From: Telmatactis stephensoni
Taxonomy: Eukaryota > Cnidaria > Anthozoa > Actiniaria > Isophelliidae
Assembly (NCBI GenBank): GCA_029948255.1
Contig: JALIZF010001339.1
Location: 1-64,000 of the forward strand
Length of the DNA stretch: 64,000 nt
Direction of reading: 5' to 3'
Shown: positions 50,301 through 60,500 of the stretch, in pieces
Position numbering within the stretch: the stretch's first letter is position 1
Layout of the letters: each line of letters opens with the position of its first letter
Position numbers and translations under genes: made by a program
Notes under the pieces: model-generated
What the model was told of the DNA's origin: nothing
Databases searched by the model: none
The model's input: only the letters and a program-made list of their open reading frames with translations

Positions 50301-51887
50301 AATTTTAAGTACAAAATTCACAAATCAATATTAGGATGGCCTATGCGCGCGCCCTTCGGTGCAAGAGGTCCAGTGACTTCACATCCTTGTTTCGACTTCT
50401 TTCCATTCCGTGTAGCTTTAATTAGCTTTAAATACCCTTAAAACGGAGCACTGATGGAGAGAGGGGGGTAAAATGAGCGCACCATCGGCCTCAAGTATGT
50501 TAGTCAATTTGTGACTATTACGAGCTACCGACGTAAAATATGGACTCTTTACCTTTTACCTTTAATCTTGTTTCCAGGTGTAGGGTCAGCGCCTAACAAA
50601 CCTTGTAGTCCAATCTATCCCGGTCCCAGGGCATTCTCAGAACCCGAGACCAAAAACTTGGCTCAGTATTTGTACAAGAGACGAAAACTAGTCAAGGCTT
50701 ATGTAGATTTCCATTCTTATGGCCAACTATGGATGTCACCGTGGGGATTTAAACAACAGTTTCCACCAAACTATAAAAAACAGGTACAGGTCCCGCTAGA
50801 TACAAACTTTTGACTTTCGATGAGAATCTGCGGTCCTCGTGTCCTGCGGAAACAATTACACATGCATGCGTAATCCACTAGGACCGCAAAAAAACATAAC
50901 ATCAAAGTGGATAGATTTTGTAATAATAGTGACATCAGTCAAATAGATACGACGTCACATTAAGAGTCAGTTGAGTTAATAGTATATCAGGGGCGAATCC
51001 AGGATTTTCTTCAGGGAGGGTTGCACCCAGAATAATTTTTCAGGGGGATGCAGCGTTATAGAAATTGGAAACTATCCAGAGGATATTTTGGAAACATATA
51101 GAGAAGAACAGGGCCAAAGTCATCGGGGGGGGGGGGGGGGGGAAGGGGGGAAAGGGGAGTTAGGGTTAGGTTTAGGGGGGGAAGGGGGGAAAGGGGAGTT
51201 AGGGTTAGGTTTAGGGGGTGAGCAACCCCTGCACCCCTCCCCTAAATCCGTCCCTGTACATGGATATTGTATTGGAACTGAATTTTTATGATTTCATTGG
51301 TTGGCATCAGTATTAAGGGCATTTCTTCTCGTTGTCTTCATTCGTAGGCTGTAGCAATGAATAAAGTAGTCACAGCCATAAAACACGTTCATGGTACAGA
51401 GTTCATGTATGGGCCATCTTCCATCATGATATGTAAGTATGCCAAATGTCAAGTATTTACGGTAGTCCAGTTGGCTACGTGAGCTATCATCGTCGCTTGG
51501 TGAATGCCCATTCCACCTCTCCCCTCACCCTCACCCTCCCCATCCCTCCCCCCCCCCCCCCCCCCCTCCCCCTTTCCCCTTAGGGCCGCTACGCAGGCTA
51601 TTCACTCACGGTGAATAATATCTTTCATTCCAATAATGTAAAATTTACCTAAATAATGATTATGCTCTATTTATCTTGAGCTCACTTCAGGCTTTCTTCA
51701 CCCAGATCCTACGTCAGGAGATGCCACAGACTGGACATATGGAGTCCTAGGGGTAACTCATTCGTATGGTGTCGAGCTACGACCAGGTTTAATGGACCTT
51801 TATGGATTTGTACTTCCTCCCTCATTCATTGAACCAGTTGGCAATGAAACGTTTAACGGAATTAAAGCACTATCAACCATGCTTTGA
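41248..51887 (+). CDS. M14A metallo-procarboxypeptidase 1 (complete, 10 exons, 427 aa)
   Basis: Exons: 41248-41345, 43832-43916, 46960-47175, 48122-48223, 48616-48726, 49287-49397, 49707-49794, 50578-50783, 51348-51432, 51706-51887. A signal peptide (MVTLRRGYAICAVIFTILM, cleavage near SFG/KRK) is followed by a propeptide (about 34-133) and an M14A catalytic domain. Visible sites: zinc ligands H188 and E191 (GIHSREW) and H316 (DFHSYGQ), R246 and R263 (RMWRKN, DLNRNF), catalytic E391 (VELRP), and Y368 split by the last intron. C256 and C280 match the Cys138-Cys161 bridge of bovine CPA. The position equal to CPA residue 255 is Thr (GDATDW), not Asp, so A-type rather than B-type specificity is likely. 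The family is secreted as a zymogen and removes C-terminal residues. The start has A at -3 and leads straight into the signal peptide. The length is normal. Confidence 0.93.
42325..42413. mobile_element. partial copy of the TA-flanked MITE at 12707
   Basis: About 87 bp nearly identical to 12770-12855 (AACAATAGAAAACAAAGG ... TAAGCACTCTA). Only the right half is present. In intron 1 of carboxypeptidase 1. Confidence 0.65.
43832..43916 (+). CDS. carboxypeptidase 1 exon 2: propeptide start
   Basis: Acceptor tttgtgcag, donor CAG|gtcagg. DRILRVTPESKAALKLLNDL matches the start of M14A activation peptides. Confidence 0.88.
44055..44122. repeat. palindromic dispersed repeat related to the 17-bp minisatellite
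   Basis: CCTCTATAATACGGACAC and, 21 nt on, GTGTCCGTATTAAAGG form inverted arms. The reverse complement of the left arm differs from the minisatellite unit at 46092-46780 by one base. Confidence 0.6.
46092..46780. repeat. 17-bp minisatellite, about 40 copies, with higher-order structure
   Basis: The unit is GTGTCTGTATTATAGAG. Variation is confined to a few positions (TCT/ACT, TGT/TAT, TTAT/TTCT). A four-unit (68-bp) pattern repeats about four times between about 46180 and 46410. Lies in intron 2 of carboxypeptidase 1, 180 nt before exon 3. Confidence 0.95.
46960..47175 (+). CDS. carboxypeptidase 1 exon 3: rest of propeptide
   Basis: Acceptor ttccctcag, donor CACGG|gtaagt. LDFWTFPSKVSRTVDIHVP is the typical propeptide strand. 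The exon ends at the linker FDNSFHSYAR, where activation cleavage would occur. Confidence 0.9.
47228..47562. mobile_element. MITE with 36-bp TIRs (TACTAGGCCAAATAACAAAC)
   Basis: The left arm ends with TACTAGGCCAAATAACAAAC and the right arm starts with GTTTGTTATTTGGCCTAGTA. Both extend outward through ATCATCAATA/TATTGATGAT. It is directly followed by a second inverted pair around 47563-47672 (GTCGGGCATATT / AATATGCCCTCC). Confidence 0.7.
47846..48068 (+). mobile_element. tRNA-derived SINE copy 2
   Basis: A box TAGCTCAGTTGGTTAGTGC, B box AGTTCGATTCCC, shared body TTTCGACTTCTTTCC and ACTGATGGAAAGAG, and a (TTTACC)n tail. The tail ends 53 nt before exon 4. Confidence 0.8.
48122..48223 (+). CDS. 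carboxypeptidase 1 exon 4
   Basis: Acceptor tgttttatag, donor ATAAGG|gtaaac. IVHVKNIGRTYEGRNMYLI is the start of the catalytic domain. 34 codons, phase 0-0. Confidence 0.9.
48247..48495. mobile_element. MITE with about 85-bp terminal inverted repeats
   Basis: TATACACCTATTTCAAAAAA at the left mirrors TTTTTTGAAATAGGTGTATA at the right. Pairing continues through GTCACCGCTAAGAGCGA and AGACCGCAAAGCACTATTGA, leaving a loop of about 70 nt. It begins 24 nt after the exon 4 donor. Confidence 0.8.
48616..48726 (+). CDS. carboxypeptidase 1 exon 5: HxxE zinc site
   Basis: Acceptor tttctacag, donor AGAAGG|gtaagg. PIVFLNCGIHSREWISISTC carries the two zinc ligands. The usual HAREW is HSREW here. Confidence 0.9.
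49287..49397 (+). CDS. carboxypeptidase 1 exon 6
   Basis: Acceptor gtcaacag, donor GATAGG|gtgagt. EWVILPVINVDGYHYSRDR is the conserved NVDGY segment. 37 codons. Confidence 0.9.
49707..49794 (+). CDS. carboxypeptidase 1 exon 7
   Basis: Acceptor tcttgtag, donor GGAG|gtaagt. DRMWRKNKS, then DDCIGVDLNRNFNYNW. It provides the substrate-binding Arg residues and the first Cys of the 138-161-type bridge. Confidence 0.9.
50331..50564 (+). mobile_element. tRNA-derived SINE copy 3 (head deleted)
   Basis: It shares TTTCGACTTCTTTCCATTCC, GAGCACTGATGGAGAGA and the (CTTTTAC)n tail with copies 1 and 2. The A and B boxes are largely lost. The tail ends 13 nt before exon 8, so it forms most of that exon's pyrimidine tract. 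Confidence 0.75.
50578..50783 (+). CDS. carboxypeptidase 1 exon 8: third zinc ligand
   Basis: Acceptor tgtttccag, donor AAACAG|gtacag. NKPCSPIYPGPRAFSEPE, then AYVDFHSYGQLWMSPWG with the zinc His. Confidence 0.9.
50989..51256. mobile_element. element with CAGGGGCGAATCCAGG ends and TTAGGG-like core
   Basis: The ends CAGGGGCGAATCCAGG and CTAAATCCGTCCCTG are inverted. Inside are a G-run (51124-51142) and two copies of a unit ending GAGTTAGGGTTAGGTTTAGG. Same terminal family as 4265-4424. Confidence 0.55.
51348..51432 (+). CDS. carboxypeptidase 1 exon 9
   Basis: Acceptor tcattcgtag, donor ATAT|gtaagt. HVHGTEFMYGPSSIMI leads to the Tyr equal to Tyr248, whose codon is split by the intron. Confidence 0.9.
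51706..51887 (+). CDS. carboxypeptidase 1 exon 10: catalytic Glu and stop
   Basis: Acceptor cttcacccag. YPTSGDATDWTYGVLGVTHS, then YGVELRPGLMDLYGFVLPP with the catalytic Glu. Ends KALSTML-TGA. Confidence 0.9.
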
Positions 51888-52473
51888 TAACTTGAACACA
51901 GAATAATCTTGTACATGTACATTGACCTCTGATTAGGAAGAGAAACTAGCTCCCGAACTATCGAGTATAACGGCTGACCAACTAAAACGATATTGCTGGC
52001 GCTCATTGTGCCCGTGTAGATGGTCAGCGGTTGACGCTTCGTATATTTGGAAACTGAATTAAGTTAATAACCTCTGGAAGTTGCAGTAAGGATCTCATTG
52101 AGCTAAAATTTCGATATTTTAGATAACTAAGTTTTGTCCTTGACAGAGACTTGTTATCCAGTGGCAGTTTTATGGAGAATATATCTATCGTTATGTGAGG
52201 TAGCAATACTAAGTCTGCCAAGTGTAAATACGTGAAAAAGAATCAAATAGACCAAATGATCAAATGAACCAAAAAGAATCAAATGGAATAAGTTTTTCTG
52301 ATGAAAGGGATACGTTATTAATGACTATAAATATGAACGATACGTGGGATTTTTCTAAGTCCACGTCCACACGTATGCGTTTACGTTTGTAAACGCATTG
52401 AACTATTTCTTTCCGCACGAAAACAATGACCCTTTAATTTTCCATTTAGCGCTATTCGCACGAATATGGCTAT

Positions 52474-52624
52474 ATTGCTGGTTTTCAATCACTCCCTTGA
52501 GAGTTGAAATATAAAAGAGTGGCAGCCATGTTGGTTAATTGAACGAACAACAGACACTAATGAGCAATCTTTTGTTGAAGTTCATCCAAGATGGCCGCCG
52601 TGATGTCAATTGAAAGCCAGCAAT
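52474..52624. mobile_element. ATTGCTGG-family MITE, copy d
   Basis: ATTGCTGGTTTTCA at the left and TGAAAGCCAGCAAT at the right. Contains GCAGCCATGTTGG and TCCAAGATGGCCGCCGTGA. The best preserved copy. Confidence 0.7.
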
Positions 52625-52837
52625 TCTTTGACATATTTTTATGCGTTTAGGTTCGTCCACACGAAAACGCTTTGATAAGGGCGGGGCCCGAACTCATTTT
52701 TATTTTATACAGCTGAAGTATTTTAATTAAGAAGACAAATTCTCGAATAAAGAATTGGTATATTATTGACAGTTACTGTGTATACTGTGAAGGGCAAATA
52801 CTTGCATCAATGTTGGAGTTTTGATAGTACACCGTAC

Positions 52838-52920
52838 ATGACCGTAAATACCCGCAATGACCGTAGATAACCGTAAATAACCATAAATTACCATAAATAT
52901 CCGTAATGACCGTAAACATC
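52838..52920. repeat. degenerate ACCGTAAAT tandem repeat
   Basis: About nine units of ACCGTAAATA with single-base changes. Confidence 0.7.
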
Positions 52921-52951
52921 ACTGAACATTGTACCTATGCGATAAAGAATC

Positions 52952-52957
52952 AATAAA
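52952..52957 (+). terminator. possible poly(A) signal of carboxypeptidase 1
   Basis: AATAAA about 1.06 kb after the TGA stop; the nearest canonical hexamer noticed. Confidence 0.3.
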
Positions 52958-53210
52958 ACTCTAAAACAGTGTTTCGAACGTATCTTGTGATGTTCAGCAT
53001 GCAATCAATTTTGTTGTTGTTATATTTTTTAGATGGTCTTTCTTGTATGTGTTTATAATCTTTTGCGGACTATCCTTATGGCTTAAATGTACAATTGATT
53101 ATTTATTTTCTTCAATTTGCCATTAAATACCAACATTATGTGACAGCATAATGTAATTTTATCTCAAGTTACTACCAGCCATTTACATATTGTTCATTGT
53201 AACGCGTTAA

Positions 53211-53585
53211 CCAATCAGCTGCAAGGGCGGTGACGCGGTCTGAGGAGTATAAAAACCCTAGGGTAGCATGTGCTCGTCCTCTTCTTGCGACACCATCATA
53301 CAGGAGCACGAAATAAGAATTCAACTGAGTCAAGCCTATTTTCCGAAGTTTTCAGAGATATCAAATTCTTGTCTCGTCGGGGCGTAGTGGTACAGGTCAA
53401 AATTACTATTACTCAATTCAAGCACAATACGGCGAACAGACCCTTTGATATTATAATTGATCGTATAGAGTTACCAGATTTTTACGTGCAATCCATTTTC
53501 GAGGTGGCGGGTTATTTCCCCACCTTTGCTGATGAGATAAGAGTTAGAATCTGTAAAACAATTTTGAGGTGATAAGTTCAATAAA
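53211..53585 (+). promoter_or_regulatory. CCAAT-TATA-AATAAA cluster (promoter or solo-LTR-like)
   Basis: CCAAT at 53211-53215, a GC-rich patch, TATAAAAA at 53248-53255 and AATAAA at 53580-53585, all on the + strand. The spacing resembles a U3-R of a long terminal repeat or a small Pol II unit. An open frame lies between but has no in-frame ATG. No ends or target duplication were found. Confidence 0.35.
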
Positions 53586-54035
53586 CCGTCACATTAAGTG
53601 GCCATATTCAGTCCAAACAAGGTCTCCTGTTGATTTATCATCTCCTCAGCAAACTAGTGCAACGAATCGCAGAGTCTCAGGTTTATTTTAAGTGTAGTGG
53701 CGTGAGATAAAATTGTAATAAGTTAAATCGCTAATCACAGATTTAGACTGAAAAAATATTGATGCCGATTGGTTGAAAGAAGTAGCTATTCAAATGTAAT
53801 TGCAGTATCCCCAAAAATTTAATTTGTAAAGATAATGCGCACGCATGCAGTGTTCGCAGGCTAGTTTTGTTTAAGAGACCTTTGTGCGTCTTTCCTGCGT
53901 ACGACTAGGGTTTTGAACGGCAGTTTTGATCATGCGCAAACGGAAAATATTAAGTCCAGGCAAGCAATATCATTCTTCCGATTTTACCAGGAAACCTCTG
54001 TAAGAAGGATTTCGGTCTTACGCGTGGTTTGATCA

Positions 54036-54175
54036 GGGCCCGGTTGTACGAAGGTTGGATAAAGTTATCCACCGGATAAGAGTTATCCACTGTATAGATA
54101 TTGTATAGATTTTATCCGCTGGATAAGGAATTTATCCCCTGGATAGCGCTATTCACCCTTCATACAACCGGCCCC
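54036..54175. mobile_element. foldback MITE with GGGCCCGGTTGTAC ends
   Basis: GGGCCCGGTTGTACGAAGG and CCTTCATACAACCGGCCCC are inverted ends. The body is made of mirrored GGATAA/TTATCC motifs. Confidence 0.75.
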
Positions 54176-54284
54176 AGATAGGCGCGCGTTATATGATGAT
54201 TCATGATCAGATGATTCAGTTTACAAAATAGTGTTGATTACTAAACCAAACAGAAAAAATAAAACGATTTTTAGGCTTTTAGTC

Positions 54285-54290
54285 TTTATT
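54285..54290 (-). terminator. poly(A) signal of carboxypeptidase 2
   Basis: AATAAA on the minus strand, about 35 nt past the TGA stop at 54325-54327. It predicts a very short 3' UTR. Confidence 0.6.
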
Positions 54291-54324
54291 GACGTAGATG
54301 GAATGATTCACTGGTTGCACTTCA

Positions 54325-54512
54325 TCAGTAATCCATATTTCTGACCAGAGCTTTAAGACCAGCAAAGGTTTCCTGGCCCACGGGGATGATTTTATCAGGA
54401 GGGAGAATAAAGCCTCCTTGACCGCTAGTCCTTGGTCGTAGTTCTACACAGTAGGAATGAATCACACCCAAGAAACCAAACGTCCAGTCAGTAGTGTCAC
54501 CAGTTGTAGGAT
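54325..54512 (-). CDS. carboxypeptidase 2 last exon: catalytic Glu and stop
   Basis: [20 protein letters not shown], then [19 protein letters not shown], ending RNMDY-TGA. Acceptor (minus strand) cttcttag. Confidence 0.9.
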
Positions 54513-57500
54513 CTAAGAAGAGAGGTACTATTACAAAGTGTATTGAAAGTGACTATGCGTTAGCGCTTGCACATTGAAATAAGATTCATGAACTATGCAC
54601 CAAACGTTAAGTGGTTTTGAAAGCTTTGTTCCAGACGTTTCTGGATATTCCTTACTCTAGGGTGGCATGGTTGCAATTGGCCGAGTGGTGAGAGCACCAC
54701 TGTGGTCCTGGTTCGAGTCCCGGCTCGGTCATCGGATCATATGTGAATTGAGTTTGTTTGATGTGTTGTTCTCTACCATGCCACGAGGGTTTTTTCTCCG
54801 GGTTCTCCGGTTTTTCTTCCCTCAGCAAAAATCAACATGTGAGTTGAGCGATGTATGAAAAATATTTAATGTAGAGGTTGTGAGTGTGAGTGCCAGCAGA
54901 AGAATAGCCACTTTGGGGGTCTGCTAGCTGTAGAAGATTATTTATTTATTTATTCACTCACTCACTCACTCACTCACTCACTCACTCACTCACTCACTCA
55001 CTCACTCACTCACTCACTCACTCACTCACTCACTCATTAAAGCAACAAATCACTATTTATATATTCTTATACATAATTACTATATATATATACTATTCAC
55101 CTTTTCCACCTTTTTATATATTACGTAGTATAACATAAACGGCTTACTTGAAAACCACTCATTTATTTATTTATTTATTTATCTATTTACTCTAACCGTA
55201 ACTACGCCGTGTAAAGTAACCATGGATATTCCTTACCCTTACCGTAACCACTCCCTGTAACGTAGCTAGCCATGAATATTCCTTACCCTTACCGTAACCA
55301 CTCCCTGTAACATAACCATGGATATTCCTTACCCTTACCGTAACCACTCCCTATAACGTAGCCATGAATATTCCTTACCCTTACCGTGACCACTCCCTGT
55401 AACATAACCATGAATATTCCTTACCCTTACCGTAACCACTCCCTGTAACGTAGCCATGAATATTCCTTACCCTTACCGTAACCACTCCCTGTAACATAAC
55501 CATGGATATTCCTTACCCTTACCGTAACCACTCCCTGTAACGTAGCCATGGATATTCCTTACCCTTACCGTAACCACTCCCTGTAACGTAATCACGAATA
55601 TTCCCTACCCTAGCGGTAGCTAAATGTTTCCAACAAAATGTGAAATCTGCTATTTTTATATATATCCTTCAGTACTTACATATGGTTATTGCTGCTGGTC
55701 CATACGTATATCTAGTACCGTGAACTGATTGTAGGGCATTTACCGCGGCCACCATTGCTTTCTTTTGCTACGAATAATATGAAAAACAATTAAGATGAGC
55801 CTTAAATATTTTGAAGCAAATTCAAAACCATGCACGCAATTATTGTTGTGCTTCTTTGGCCTTCCAAAACGGTATCATTAAATTTCAAATAAAAGAACGT
55901 ATGTTTCGCAACATTAAGAACGTTTTCGCTAAAAGTGATGTGGTTGCAGACAAAGCACGTTTTGAAGCATAATGCACGAGAATACCTTATTATAATGTGG
56001 AGGATATGCACTCGTGTATCCCCATGGACTCATCCACATTTGGCTGTAAGCATGGAAATCAATGTATCCTTTTAACTCTTTTCTCCTTTTGAAGAGATAC
56101 TTTGCGACATTGTATGTCTCGATCTCCGAAAATCCATGTGAACCTGTATAGATATCTGAACTCGGTCTGTTTGAAGTTCCAACTCCTGTGAAAAGCCAAG
56201 TAATATTTTCATTGTTAACTCGTCCTATTGTGTTATTTTCTATTGTTCAGTGAGTGTATCAATCCAATAGGATTATATCTTACGAGAACTGCTACATATA
56301 ACGTTTGTCTTTGTTTTAAAATCTGCCCATCGTATTCGAAAATATACTTTTTTACGGTTGAGTAGTTTTGATCATTTTGACGTGGACGCAAACCAAAATG
56401 CATCAAAAGCAGGCACTAATGCGCGAAGCCTAAGTTGTATATATACCTAGCTACACTTTCAGTTACCTGCCCAGCGGTAATTCCAGTTTCGGTTTGGATC
56501 GGCGCCATAAGATCCACCGTACGGTTTGCGTGTTTTACGCCACATTCGGTTCTAATGAAGACAATAAAGGTTTACGAACTTAAAACGTTTAACTTTAAGG
56601 CCCGTTAAATACGCCCCAATCATTTCCCTGCGTGGCTGTTCCTGGAGGGACATTTTAAAATTTGGAGCGTGATTCAAATATATACTGAATAGAGTGCATT
56701 TCATATGTCTGTGAAATAAGATCAAGTTATTTGTGCCTATTTAGTTGCTATTTAGTTGCTATTTAGTCACTAGCATTGAACTAGAACTTTCTTATAATTG
56801 CAATACACTGGATGTGTAGAAAGTCTGTTTCAATGAAAGAATCAATAAAGGTTCCTTTGAAGTAATAAAGTAATTAGAAGCTATTATGCAAAGTCATTTG
56901 ACTCAATTCTCTTGTGCATTTATGATGTCTCCAGCCTTTATTGCTATTATAAGAAAGTTCTGGTTCAATCCTATTGACTAAATAGCAACTAAATAGGCAC
57001 AAATGACTTTGATCTTATTTCACAGACATGTGAAATGCACTCTACTGTCGTGCACTACTCTTTCGCTTCTCTTGTGCTTAGCAACTCCCCGCGTGCATCT
57101 AAAATTTGATCATTGGACGCTAAGTATGTACCAATCCTTATAAGGCGTGGTTTTTCCTTTTGTTGGTTGTTTATGAGTAGGCAGCTCCCCCGTTAATCAT
57201 TTTATAGGCAATCATACTCACTCTAGTATGTGTATATTCGTATCCATCAACGTTAAGGACTGGTAGAATAATCCACTCAAACTTGTTTAACATGTACTTA
57301 ACGTCAGCATTGTGATTTCGTGTCTCAAGCATCTACAAAACAACACAAACAATGAGGTTTCAAGATTACTGTAGTCGGTTTTGACGTTGACTTATTTATT
57401 CCTAAATGATTCAAAATTAATTGAAAGGAAAAGTAAAAAGACGCTGTTTTTCTCGGAGTGTAAGAAAAACTGTGAGAGTGTAAACTAAAGGCAATGCAAA

Positions 57501-60500
57501 GAGCTGCAAGTTCACCAAAGATGAACGTTAGACACTCGGTTTGAACAACGTTTTGTACGCGTGTGGAGCTATCCAGCCTGTGATCGAGAGTATGGGTGTG
57601 AACATAACAGGAACACGGCATAAATGTGAAACGCAATTGGAATTGTGCAAATTGTATCGTTGATCAATAAATGAAGAGAATCAATTGATATCTCTAATAG
57701 TTGATTACCCACCTGTCTAATCATGTACATACATGTGGAAGGACTAATCCATTCACGCGCATGGATACCACAGTTGAAGAAAAACAAATCCTTTTTACCA
57801 TGACCTTGTTTGATCTTTACAAAAACACAAACTTATGTGAGTAGTTTTAATTATGCCTCAGTGTTTTTATATAATACATCGTCTTGGTTAATCCGTCCAT
57901 CTATTCTTCAGTCTATTTATATACGTGATCGATCAATCTTTTTACAACACTTGATACTAATCTCGCGATCTGATTGTTGATTAGAGCGTTTCGGTGCGCG
58001 CGCTCGTTCTGTTGCCCCGTTTGAAAAGGATTTTTTAACTTTTATCCCAAATAATTGTTGTAAAAAACAAATTGAAGATGGTTTTGAGTTTTCTGTCCTT
58101 TTATTGACACACTCGTGACGCCATAAAATGTTCAAAACTTTGCAGTGAAAATCCACTTGAGTTTTGACATGTCTTTTCGGAGGAAGGGGAGGGGGGGGGG
58201 GGGGGGGGGTGCACCTCTGTTTTGCACGTGTGCGTGAGTGTGTGTGTATTTCTAATAATATTTCTATTTGAAAACTTCTGCCGCGTTGTGGTACAAGTAA
58301 TATTGCACTGTATCATCTATCTGTCCATATCCGTTTGTCAGTTAAGACGTTTGTCGATGAGAGTATCTATCTCGCTGATCTACTTGTTAATTTGTCTATA
58401 TTCGTCAGTCCTACATTACTTCTCTGGTTTTGGCCCATGATGAAGGTCCATGTGTTAATGATTTTGGTTTAGTTAAGTGTTTCTTAAATATCGATCGGGC
58501 TACCTTTTCCAGCCTGCTTTTTCATCCCCTTCTTCTTGTCGCATTACTTTACATATATGAGTCGTCTTTCCAAATCTAATGTTAGTATTATTTCTAACTA
58601 ACTGTAGTAGCTCACCTTAATGGCCAACAGATCTCTGCCTTCATGTGACCTCCCAAGGCTGAACGTAGACGCTACACTACTGTGAACGGCAGCAAGATTT
58701 CGAATTTCATTGTGAATCTACAACAACAGCAACAATTACTATCGTTTAAAACTAACAACGTCAAATTTTAAACGCTTGAATTATTTTGGACTAGATAACA
58801 GAAACACAATAGTATGGAGCAGACTTATAGCATTCTCGTACCCAGAGTCCCTCGGTTGTCGTACCTCCCCTTGTACGACAACCGAGGGCTCTGGGTACGA
58901 GAATGGACTTATAGCTGGAATAAATGCATGCACACACTGCGCATGTCAGAAAATGGCACATGCGTCGTCGGCTTCCAACTTAACCACTGCCATTTATGTG
59001 CAAAAACATAAATAATCGAAATATATTCAGTAATTTTACTATTATTCTTCCAAATTGAGAAACATTAATTTGCGGTACAGTTTTCGAAGTAAAGGTTTTT
59101 AAAGCTGAAAGATATGAGGGACATTTTCCGATAAAGTTTTGAAAAATTGAAGTACACGTCAATTCGATCTATGCCCAGTTAGCATACAAATTATGAGTAC
59201 TGATTTAATTAGCATTTATATTTTGAGAACTTAATTTGACGGCAGTGTTCAGGAATCTACTTCTGAAGAAATTTAAAGTCGATCGACCATTTCCCCCTGA
59301 TTTCTGATTTCGCGCGTGAGCACGTTCACAACGGTTCCATTTTCAGCCAGGTTAATCTTACTGTATTGACTCTGTGATATTTGCCATCAAAACCTCCCGC
59401 TCTTGCTTGTGTTTTCTCCTCGTTCAACAAAGGCTCAAGGTCTTTTATGGCAATGGAATAGGCAATGTTGTTGTCATCCAATATTGTCTCCAAATGCCTT
59501 GCATTTCCTTCGGTCACGTGGATGCTTACGTCAACATTTGCGCCTACAGGGTAGGTCCAAAAATCGAGCTAAAAAATTGAAAACAAAAACAAAATTAATG
59601 TGACGTGATAAATATTTAAATAGGCGGGCCGCTTAAAAAGTTCTTTATCTGCTTATTTGCATGCACGCTTCTCAGAAGTTGGCGGTATTAAAGTTACCGC
59701 GTTTAAGAAACCCTTAACTTTTAAAAATGGCTATATTTAGTTTATACTTCAGCCCGCAAAATCTCCACCCTTTTATATACCGACAGGCTGTTGGTACAAA
59801 AGATAGAGATTTTACCAGTTGAAGTATAAACTGAGTGTAGCCTGTAAAATCGCACTTAAAATTGTATTTACCTATTTGCACAAACATTGACCCTTTCAAA
59901 ATCATCAAACGTTAACCTAATGTTAAGGCCTGGGTCAGGCCCCTATTTAGTATAAAATGGTATTTTTTTACATTTCAAGAGTAATATTGAACATTTCGCT
60001 TTCTAACTTGGAGACGTGTTAGAATTTGTCGATTTTGAAAAATTCTCATCGACAAAATGGGGAACGCTTGGTCACGTGACCATCCACGTAATATAGAAAA
60101 TGACAAAAATTTAATGGAAAACGGGCCGTATAGAGACGTAAAGTGAAATAATAAAAGAGATGCCAATTTATGATTTTTGGGGTTGTCTTTCAAAATCTGC
60201 CTGGAATGGTGGTCCACCATTGATTGTTAAGGAGATATTTGGTAAAAGAGGTCACGTGACCAAACCAGGTATTTACAAATTTGCATGTTACTCCTCACCG
60301 TTTAAATGAAGTCATCCATTCCAGGCAGTTTCTAACTTATCTAGATGTCCTTAACAGTTGCACATCAAAAACAGTCTTCATTAAATGCATTTTCACCGGC
60401 CCATTTTCAAATAAATATTTTTTTCATCCTATAGGTCACGTGACCACCGAATTCTGACCATACACAAATAAAAATGTTAAGGATCCTAATTATGACTATG

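Noticed and set aside
51160..51220. Interstitial telomere
   Set aside because: Only a few degenerate TTAGG(G) units within a duplicated segment of a MITE.
53270..53572. 100-codon open frame after the TATA box
   Set aside because: No in-frame ATG at the start and no recognisable domain; kept only as part of the promoter/LTR-like unit.
54665..54735. tRNA gene (Ser/Leu-like)
   Set aside because: Same reason: tRNA-like head of a SINE, followed by a SINE body and microsatellite.
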